DNA of 10,307 bases from Spirochaetota bacterium (GTDB taxonomy: Bacteria; Spirochaetota; Spirochaetia; Treponematales; Treponemataceae): contig JAEXRH010000001.1 of NCBI GenBank assembly GCA_023438065.1, positions 1 through 10,307 of the forward strand. Reading direction: 5' to 3'. Both the position numbers and the translations under genes were made by a program. Shown here piece after piece: positions 5,356 to 10,307 of this stretch (the stretch's first letter is position 1; every line of letters starts with the position of its first letter). The notes beneath the pieces are model-generated. The model was not told the DNA's origin. It saw nothing but the letters and a program-made list of their open reading frames with translations, and ran no database searches.

Positions 5356-5384
5356 AGAGTACACTCAATCGTTTTTATTTACAA
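5356..5384 (-). promoter_or_regulatory. Weak promoter candidate for the lipoprotein-LysM operon
   Basis: On the minus strand TTGTAA (5384-5379, four of six) and TACTCT (5361-5356, three of six) are 17 bases apart in the AT-rich gap. The spacing is ideal but the hexamers are poor. Confidence 0.28.
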
Positions 5385-5400
5385 GAATTATTTGGTTGTA

Positions 5401-5409
5401 TGGTATAAT
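5401..5409 (+). promoter_or_regulatory. Extended -10 promoter of the YdbC-like gene
   Basis: TGG followed by a perfect TATAAT (5404-5409) forms an extended -10 element. No good -35 hexamer stands at 16-18 bases; TTTACA at 5378-5383 is 20 bases away. The start would be near 5416, leaving a leader of about 30 nt. Confidence 0.5.
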
Positions 5410-5446
5410 GGGCGACAGTCGGCTTCATGCTTGAGGGAGGAACGTC

Positions 5447-5674
5447 ATGTCGGACGATTTCAGTTTTGAGATTATCGAGAGATTCGGAATAATTTCGGAA
5501 TCGAAAAATGGATGGACGGTCGAGCTCAACTCGGTATCGTGGGGAGGCCGTCCCGCGAAATACGATATCAGAAGCTGGTCGCCCGATCACGAAAAGATGG
5601 GAAAGGGCGTTACCCTCACGAAGGAAGAGCTTCTCTCGCTCAAGAGCCTCCTTGGCGGAATGCCCCTGGAGTAA
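5447..5674 (+). CDS. YdbC/PC4-like small nucleic-acid-binding protein
   Basis: This 75-residue protein matches the small bacterial YdbC type of the PC4 (transcriptional coactivator p15) fold, which binds single-stranded DNA as a dimer. Diagnostic parts are FSFEIIERFGIISES at the start, GWTVELNSVSW (22-32), KYDIRSWSPDHEKMGKG (38-54) and a final helix from about 58. Its length is that of a complete family member. GGGAGGA lies seven bases before the ATG at 5447. It is monocistronic and converges on rnhA with only 13 bases between stop codons. The biological role of these proteins in bacteria is poorly defined; an effect on transcription or replication through single-stranded DNA is inferred from the family. 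Confidence 0.82.
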   Translation: MSDDFSFEIIERFGIISESKNGWTVELNSVSWGGRPAKYDIRSWSPDHEKMGKGVTLTKEELLSLKSLLGGMPLE

Positions 5675-5687
5675 GCGAGAGACACGA

Positions 5688-6191
5688 TCAGCGCGCGACG
5701 CGATGCTTCGCGATCTCTTCCTGGGTGAGCCGGTCGCACACCTCGTTGTAGTGTATCCCCGCGTGCCCCTTGACCCAGACCCAGCGAGGCCGGAGCTTCG
5801 CCGCGATCGCGTCGAGCTCGACCCAGAGGTCCTGATTCTTGACGGGTTCCTTCGACGCGGTTCTCCAGCCGTTCCGCTTCCAGCCCGCTATCCACTGGGT
5901 TATCCCCTTCTGCACGTATTGCGAGTCGGTATAGACCGACACGGGACGCGCCGCCCACGAGGGCGTCGATTCGACGAGGCGCAGCGCCTCGATCACCGCC
6001 GTGAGTTCCATGCGATTGTTCGTGGTCAGGCTCTCGCCCCCGGATCGTACGGTCTCGGTTCCCGCGCCCGGCTTCGCCTCGCCCTCGACGATGACGAACC
6101 CCCAGCCGCCGGGGCCGGGATTACCCGAGCACCCGCCGTCGGAATAGACGATCAGGACGTTCTGGTCGGAGTCCTCGAAAAGCGAGCTCAC
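5688..6191 (-). CDS. rnhA: Ribonuclease HI
   Basis: This 167-residue cytosolic endonuclease cleaves the RNA strand of RNA/DNA hybrids, removing Okazaki primers and R-loops. All four metal-binding acids are visible: D18 in YSDGGCSGNPGPGGWG, E62 in NNRMELTAVIEAL, D89 in VYTDSQYV and D153. The catalytic-loop His143 is present in KGHAGIHYNE. The basic handle around W104-KRNGW-R110, typical of the type 1 enzyme, is also present. The last catalytic segment reads N-E-V-C-D-R-L, where the family more often has N-E-x-A-D. The start is a GTG overlapping the upstream stop as GTGA, with only a weak AAGG before it, so translation is probably coupled to the DAHP synthase gene. Confidence 0.92.
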   Translation of the reverse strand: MSSLFEDSDQNVLIVYSDGGCSGNPGPGGWGFVIVEGEAKPGAGTETVRSGGESLTTNNRMELTAVIEALRLVESTPSWAARPVSVYTDSQYVQKGITQWIAGWKRNGWRTASKEPVKNQDLWVELDAIAAKLRPRWVWVKGHAGIHYNEVCDRLTQEEIAKHRVAR

Positions 6192-7381
6192 TTCGCGGCC
6201 TTCGCGGAATCGGACTGACCCTTGGCGTCGACCGCGTGCTCGGCCTTGTCGGAGCGCTTCGGGACGGTGACGATGGTCGCGCTCGAGCCCGAGGCGGGCG
6301 CGGGCTCGCAGTGGTGCCGCTCGCCGAGAAGCTTGTAGGCCTCAGCGAGCGCGCTCGCGGTCATGTCCCAGCCGAGGCAGGGATCGGTGATCGAAAGGCC
6401 GTACTTGAGGTCGGTGGGATCGGCGGTGATCGGCTGGGAGCCGGTCTGGAGGTAGCTTTCGATCATGCAGCCGCACAGGGGAAGAAGCGGGTTGTCCGCG
6501 TCGTTCCGGAGCCTGATCGTCTCGAGGAGGACGCCGATCTGGTTCTCGGGCATCTTCTGCGAGTTGCCGTGCGAGCAGTCGACGACGATCGAGGGGCGGA
6601 TGCCGGCCTTCTTGAGGAGGGCGATCGCCGAGCTCACCGACTCGCGGTCGTAGTTCGTGCCGTGCTTGCCGCCGCGGAGGATGAGGTGGCTGTCGGGATT
6701 GCCGAGGGTGCGCATGATCGAGGCCTTCCCCTCGCGGGTGATGCCGATGAAGGCGTGGGCCTGGCGCGCGGAGACGATCGCGTTGACCGCGATCTGCACG
6801 TCGCCGTCGGTCGCGTTCTTGAAGCCGACGGGCATCGACAGGCCCGAGGCCATCTCGCGGTGGGTCTGGCTCTCGGTCGTGCGGGCGCCGATGGACGCCC
6901 AGCTGACGAGGTCGGAGGTATACTGGGGAACGATGGGGTCGAGCATCTCGGAACCGGCGGGAAGACCGAGGCCGTTGACCTCGATGAGGAACTCGCGGGC
7001 CATCCTGAGGCCGCGGCCGATGTCGCTCGTGCCGTCGAGGCCGGGGTCGACGATGAGACCGCGCCAGCCGACGGTCGTTCGGGGCTTCTCGAAATACACG
7101 CGCATGACGATGCACATGCGGTCGGCGTACTTTGCGCGAAGCTCGGCGAGACGGCGTGCGTACTCGAGCGCCGATTCGGGATCGTGGATCGAGCAGGGCC
7201 CGACGACGACGAGAAACCGGTCGTCCTCCCGCCTGAGAATCCGCTGAACCTCTTCGCGTCCCGTAAGGACGGTTTCAGCCGCCTTCTCGGTCGCGGGATA
7301 TGCCTCGGCCATCGCCTCCGGCGAGAGCAACGTTTGAGCCTCCACGATGCGCACATCCCGTAATCGTTTGTCGTTTTTCAT
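6188..7381 (-). CDS. Class I 3-deoxy-7-phosphoheptulonate (DAHP) synthase
   Basis: This 397-residue cytosolic enzyme condenses phosphoenolpyruvate with erythrose-4-phosphate, the first step of the shikimate pathway to aromatic amino acids. The family's metal ligands are all present: C63 in GPCSIHD, H271 in DCSHGNSQK, E308 in GCMIES and D333 in SITDPCLGWD. Substrate-binding blocks include MRVYFEKPRTTVGWRG (93-108) and IGARTTESQTHRE (164-176). It is of the AroF/AroG/AroH type, whose usual length is about 350. Feedback specificity for Phe, Tyr or Trp cannot be read with confidence. A hydrophilic tail of about 45 residues (353-397) follows the barrel and is unusual. The ATG at 7381 shares its A with the TAA of the upstream gene (TAATG), so it is preferred over an ATG 78 bases earlier inside that gene. 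Confidence 0.92.
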   Translation of the reverse strand: MKNDKRLRDVRIVEAQTLLSPEAMAEAYPATEKAAETVLTGREEVQRILRREDDRFLVVVGPCSIHDPESALEYARRLAELRAKYADRMCIVMRVYFEKPRTTVGWRGLIVDPGLDGTSDIGRGLRMAREFLIEVNGLGLPAGSEMLDPIVPQYTSDLVSWASIGARTTESQTHREMASGLSMPVGFKNATDGDVQIAVNAIVSARQAHAFIGITREGKASIMRTLGNPDSHLILRGGKHGTNYDRESVSSAIALLKKAGIRPSIVVDCSHGNSQKMPENQIGVLLETIRLRNDADNPLLPLCGCMIESYLQTGSQPITADPTDLKYGLSITDPCLGWDMTASALAEAYKLLGERHHCEPAPASGSSATIVTVPKRSDKAEHAVDAKGQSDSAKAAK

Positions 7382-8388
7382 TAGTATCCGCCGTTCGTTT
7401 GCTTCGATATCCGCCTGATATCGTCGAGAATTCCCATTACCATAATGGAATCGGCCCATGTTTGTATAGGGCTTTCAGTCTTTCCAGTGAGAATGCAGTC
7501 CTCGACCTCGCGGATCTCGTACTCGTAGCCGTTACAATCGAACGCGCCCTCGAAGATCTCGGCCTCGTTTCCCTGCGCGTCGAGAAGCACGGCTTTCTGG
7601 GCCATCCAGAAAAACGGGAGCAAAATCGAGCCCGTCTCCCCGATGATCGCCGCGGAACGGAGTTCCTCGATGCCCTGAAGGTTGATCGCGCTCGAAACGT
7701 CCGCGATGAGCCCGTTATCCCAAACCATGTGAGCTTTATTGTAGAGATCGACGCCGGTCGAGCCGGTGTGCATGAGCGCGGAAAGGAATCCGGGCTTTTC
7801 CCCTCCGGCGACGGCGAGCGCGCAGGTTACCGGATAGATGCCCACGTCAAGGAGGGCTCCGCCGCCGAGCGCGGGGTTATAATAACGATTGTCCGGGTTA
7901 AAGGGCGAGTCGAGGAAGAAGTCCGCGCGCACGTACTTCGGCTCGCCGATGTAGCCTTCCTCTATCCAGGAAAGCGCCTTTCGGAAGGACGGATTGAATC
8001 GCATCCACATCGCTTCCATATAGAACCGGTTTTTTCGCTTCGCGGTCTCGATGACGGGCTTCAGCTCGTCGAGGGTGAGGCTCACGGGCTTTTCGCAGAG
8101 CACGGACTTCCCCGCCTCGAGGGCAGCGATCGACAGTTCCGCGTGCGAGCTGTGCGGGGTCGCGATATACACCGCGTCGATCGCGGGATCCGCGAAGAGT
8201 TCGGCATATGAGCCGTAATACCGGGGTATGCCCCAGCGCTCGGCGAACGCGGCGGCCTTGGATAGATCCCGCGAGGCGACGGCGGCCAAAAGACCGCGTC
8301 CCGCGCGGGAAGACTCGAAAACGCAGGCTTCCGCGAACTTAGCCGCGATCCCGCCGGTAGCGACGATACCCCAACGAACCTGTTTCAT
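7381..8388 (-). CDS. Gfo/Idh/MocA-family NAD(P)-dependent oxidoreductase
   Basis: This 335-residue cytosolic dehydrogenase has an N-terminal Rossmann fold (GIVATGGIA, 7-15) in place of the commoner GxGxxG. The family's E-K-P motif is at 99-101, with Lys100 the expected catalytic residue. A C-terminal alpha/beta domain carries GGGALLDVGIYP near 174-185. The arrangement, with MWMRFNP near 127-133, is closest to dihydrodiol dehydrogenase or sugar dehydrogenase-type members. The substrate is probably a sugar, inositol or related polyol, but it cannot be named. GGGAGGT lies eight bases upstream of the ATG at 8388. It is the first gene of an operon with DAHP synthase and rnhA, without an evident metabolic link. 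Confidence 0.85.
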   Translation of the reverse strand: MKQVRWGIVATGGIAAKFAEACVFESSRAGRGLLAAVASRDLSKAAAFAERWGIPRYYGSYAELFADPAIDAVYIATPHSSHAELSIAALEAGKSVLCEKPVSLTLDELKPVIETAKRKNRFYMEAMWMRFNPSFRKALSWIEEGYIGEPKYVRADFFLDSPFNPDNRYYNPALGGGALLDVGIYPVTCALAVAGGEKPGFLSALMHTGSTGVDLYNKAHMVWDNGLIADVSSAINLQGIEELRSAAIIGETGSILLPFFWMAQKAVLLDAQGNEAEIFEGAFDCNGYEYEIREVEDCILTGKTESPIQTWADSIMVMGILDDIRRISKQTNGGY

Positions 8389-8451
8389 CCCGCTAACCTC
8401 CCCTGAAAGGCGTGCCGTCCGCCGTTCCCGCGCAAAAGACCGCGAAAACCG

Positions 8452-8480
8452 TTGCCGTTCACGCCGATTTCCAGTATTTT
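8452..8480 (+). promoter_or_regulatory. Upstream promoter candidate for groEL
   Basis: TTGCCG (8452-8457, four of six) and TATTTT (8475-8480, four of six) are exactly 17 bases apart. Transcription would give a groEL leader of about 80 nt containing the CCCGC/GCGGG dyad. Confidence 0.35.
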
Positions 8481-8490
8481 ATACGGTAGT

Positions 8491-8509
8491 CCCGCGAATT
8501 TAAAGCGGG
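8491..8509. repeat. Inverted repeat CCCGC-N9-GCGGG upstream of groEL
   Basis: Perfect 5-bp arms (8491-8495, 8505-8509) flank a 9-bp AT-rich centre. The 9-bp spacer matches that of the CIRCE operator, but the arms do not (CIRCE arms are TTAGCACTC and GAGTGCTAA). It overlaps the -35 of the proximal promoter candidate. Confidence 0.45.
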
Positions 8510-8526
8510 GTCGATACTATTATAAG
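8499..8526 (+). promoter_or_regulatory. Proximal promoter candidate for groEL
   Basis: TTTAAA (8499-8504, four of six) and TATAAG (8521-8526, five of six) are 16 bases apart. The start would be near 8533, about 30 bases before the start codon. On the opposite strand this AT-rich patch also has a TATAAT (8524-8519) and a TATAAA (8483-8478) that could serve the divergent oxidoreductase operon, but neither has a good -35. Confidence 0.38.
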
Positions 8527-8564
8527 TAATACCGGAATCGGTAGCGTAATAAGGAGTAATGAAA

Positions 8565-10205
8565 ATGGCTAAACAGCTGATGTTTAACGAAGAAGCCCGA
8601 AAGAAACTTCTCTCCGGCGTCGAGCAGATCTCGCAGGCCGTCAAGGTCACCCTCGGACCGAAGGGCCGCAACGTCCTCATCGACAAGAAATTCGGCGCCC
8701 CCACCGTCACGAAGGACGGCGTCTCGGTCGCCAAGGAGATCGAGCTCGAGGACGCCTACGAGAACATGGGCGCCCAGCTCCTCAAGGAAGTCGCCACCAA
8801 GACCAACGACGTCGCCGGCGACGGAACCACCACCGCGACCGTTCTCGCCTACTCGATGGTCCGCGAGGGCCTCAAGGCGGTCGCCGCCGGCATGACCCCG
8901 ATCGAGCTCAAGAGGGGCATGGACAAGGCCGTCACGATCGCCTGCGAGGAGATCAAGAAGAACTCCAAGGAGATCAAGGGATCCGACGAGGTCGCCCACG
9001 TCGCTTCCGTGTCCGCGAACAACGACGAGAACATCGGAAAGATCCTCGCCGACGCGATCGAGAAGGTCGGCAAGGACGGCGTCATCACCGTCGAGGAGTC
9101 CAAGACGATGGACACCACGACCGACTTCGTCGAGGGTATGCAGTTCGACCGCGGCTACATCTCTTCCTATTTCGTGACCGACCGCGACCGCATGGAAACC
9201 GTATTCGAGAATCCCTACATCCTTATCCACGACAAGAAGATCTCGAACATGAAGGACATGCTGCCCCTGCTCGAGAAGATCGCGCAGTCCGGCCGCCAGC
9301 TTCTCATCATCGCCGAGGACGTCGACGGGGAAGCGCTCGCGACCCTCGTCGTCAACAGCCTCCGCGGCACCCTCAAGACCTGCGCGGTCAAGGCGCCCGG
9401 CTTCGGCGACCGCCGCAAGGCCATGCTCGAGGACATCGCGATCCTCACCGGCGGCGAGGTGATCACCGAGGAACTCGGCCTCAAGCTCGAGGCGACCGAC
9501 ATCAGCCAGCTCGGCCAGGCGAAGAGCGTCAAGATCGACAAGGACAACACGACGATCATCGACGGCGCCGGCAAGGCGAAGGACATCAAGGACCGCGTCG
9601 CGCAGATCAAGGCGCAGATCGAGGAATCCTCCTCCGACTACGACAAGGAGAAGCTCAAGGAGCGGCTCGCGAAGCTCGCCGGCGGCGTCGCCGTCATCAA
9701 CATCGGCGCCGTGACCGAGGTCGAGATGAAGGAGAAGAAGCACCGCGTCGAGGACGCCCTCTCGGCGACCCGCGCCGCGCTCGAGGAAGGCATCGTGCCG
9801 GGAGGCGGACTCGCCCTCATCCAGGCCGTTTCCGCGCTCGAGAAGGCCGACATGACTTCCCTCACCGACGACGAGAAGATCGGATTCAAGATCGTCAAGC
9901 GCGCCCTCGAGGAGCCGATGCGCCAGATCGCGGAGAACGCGGGCGTCGACGGAGCCGTCATCGCCGAGCGCGCGAAAAACGAGAAGAAGGGCATCGGTTT
10001 CGACGCCGCGAAGATGGAATGGGTCGACATGGTGAAGGTCGGGATCATCGATCCCGCGAAGGTCACCCGCTCGGCGCTCCAGAACGCCGCGTCCGTCGCG
10101 AGCCTCCTCCTCACCACCGAGTGCGCGATCACCGACATCCCCGAGAAGAACCCGCCCGCCATGCCGGCAGGCGGCGGAATGGGCGGAATGGACGGCATGT
10201 ATTAA
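8565..10205 (+). CDS. groEL: Chaperonin GroEL (60 kDa, Hsp60)
   Basis: This 546-residue protein assembles as the double seven-membered ring that encloses and refolds proteins in the cytosol with ATP and GroES. The sequence is collinear with the family. It has MAKQL at the start, LGPKGRNV near 30-37, the magnesium/ATP motif AGDGTTTATVL (84-94, D86), KAPGFGDRRK in the apical domain, VEDALSATRAALEEG with the hydrolysis aspartate, and a flexible Gly-Met-rich tail ending GGMDGMY. Two in-frame ATGs exist. The one at 8565 gives the canonical MAKQ start and lies eight bases after AAGGAG, whereas the one at 8559 is only two bases away. Codon choice is strongly biased to C- and G-ending codons, as expected for high expression. 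No groES is adjacent, an arrangement also known in treponemes. Confidence 0.98.
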   Translation: MAKQLMFNEEARKKLLSGVEQISQAVKVTLGPKGRNVLIDKKFGAPTVTKDGVSVAKEIELEDAYENMGAQLLKEVATKTNDVAGDGTTTATVLAYSMVREGLKAVAAGMTPIELKRGMDKAVTIACEEIKKNSKEIKGSDEVAHVASVSANNDENIGKILADAIEKVGKDGVITVEESKTMDTTTDFVEGMQFDRGYISSYFVTDRDRMETVFENPYILIHDKKISNMKDMLPLLEKIAQSGRQLLIIAEDVDGEALATLVVNSLRGTLKTCAVKAPGFGDRRKAMLEDIAILTGGEVITEELGLKLEATDISQLGQAKSVKIDKDNTTIIDGAGKAKDIKDRVAQIKAQIEESSSDYDKEKLKERLAKLAGGVAVINIGAVTEVEMKEKKHRVEDALSATRAALEEGIVPGGGLALIQAVSALEKADMTSLTDDEKIGFKIVKRALEEPMRQIAENAGVDGAVIAERAKNEKKGIGFDAAKMEWVDMVKVGIIDPAKVTRSALQNAASVASLLLTTECAITDIPEKNPPAMPAGGGMGGMDGMY

Positions 10206-10213
10206 TTAGTTTC

Positions 10214-10232
10214 AAACGCTCAATCAGCGTTT
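10214..10232 (+). other. Perfect hairpin between groEL and its terminator
   Basis: AAACGCT and AGCGTTT pair over 7 bp around a CAATC loop. It follows the groEL stop by eight bases and has no T tract. It may protect the message 3' end or assist the terminator. Confidence 0.55.
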
Positions 10233-10236
10233 AAGG

Positions 10237-10267
10237 GGGCTGCCGAAAGGCAGCCCTTTTTTGTTTT
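10237..10267 (+). terminator. Intrinsic terminator of groEL
   Basis: GGGCTGCC and GGCAGCCC form a perfect 8-bp stem closed by a GAAA tetraloop (10245-10248). It is followed at once by TTTTTTGTTTT. Confidence 0.95.
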
Positions 10268-10286
10268 AGCTGCCCATTCCGTGAAC

Positions 10287-10307
10287 TCCTGTCGCTGCGC
10301 GACAGGA
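10287..10307. repeat. Perfect palindrome at the right edge
   Basis: TCCTGTCG and CGACAGGA form an 8-bp stem around CTGCG, ending exactly at the window limit, so the stem may be longer. Lying just past the groEL terminator, it could be an extragenic palindromic repeat or the terminator of a converging gene. Confidence 0.5.

Noticed and set aside
6236..7363. A 375-codon open frame antisense to DAHP synthase
   Set aside because: Its composition mirrors the real gene, it lacks a ribosome binding site, and the opposite strand has full motif support.
8389..8564. CIRCE heat-shock operator upstream of groEL
   Set aside because: The TTAGCACTC and GAGTGCTAA arms are absent; only an unrelated 5-bp dyad with the same spacing is present.
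8520..9743. A 407-codon open frame antisense to groEL
   Set aside because: It is a leucine-, aspartate- and glycine-rich shadow of strongly biased groEL codons, with no start signals. Antisense frames of chaperone genes are a known source of false annotations.

Overview
The window reads as chromosomal DNA from a GC-rich spirochaete, probably in or near the Treponemataceae. This is inferred from the GroEL sequence, the paired signal-peptide helical-repeat and LysM proteins, a relaxed spirochaete-style lipobox, and groEL standing alone without groES. No rRNA is present to settle it. Coding regions are GC-rich. The leftmost 345 bases are visibly more AT-rich and hold most of the non-coding signals.

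Layout. 1-345: intergenic DNA with two good minus-strand promoter candidates, a possible ~90-nt small RNA, and a structured leader running into a gene start at the left edge. 346-936 (-): phosphatidylglycerophosphate synthase-type enzyme (pgsA). 988-1767 (+): a second CDP-alcohol phosphatidyltransferase, divergent from the first across 51 bp, with two interlocked, exactly symmetric promoters between them. 1777-2598 (-): cytidylate-kinase-like protein with a BON-like C-terminus. 2679-3248 (+): NUDIX hydrolase whose last codons double as the terminator of the converging operon. 4006-5331 then 3299-4009 (-): an operon of a helical-repeat lipoprotein and a secreted LysM protein, overlapping by ATGA. 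5447-5674 (+): small YdbC/PC4-like protein. 7381-8388, 6188-7381 and 5688-6191 (-): a tightly overlapped operon of a Gfo/Idh/MocA oxidoreductase, a class I DAHP synthase and RNase HI. 8565-10205 (+): groEL, followed by two hairpins, the second a clear intrinsic terminator. A perfect palindrome ends the window.

The genes are mostly housekeeping: phospholipid head-group synthesis, entry to aromatic amino acid synthesis, RNA/DNA hybrid removal, nucleotide clean-up, envelope structure and protein folding. No CRISPR, phage, transposon, toxin-antitoxin or defence cassette is visible. The least ordinary material is regulatory: the symmetric divergent promoter at 934-990, the small-RNA candidate at 186-314, and the leader at 18-91, which partly resembles a cobalamin-riboswitch core. 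Among proteins, the kinase-like/BON-like fusion and the related lipoprotein/LysM pair deserve most attention.
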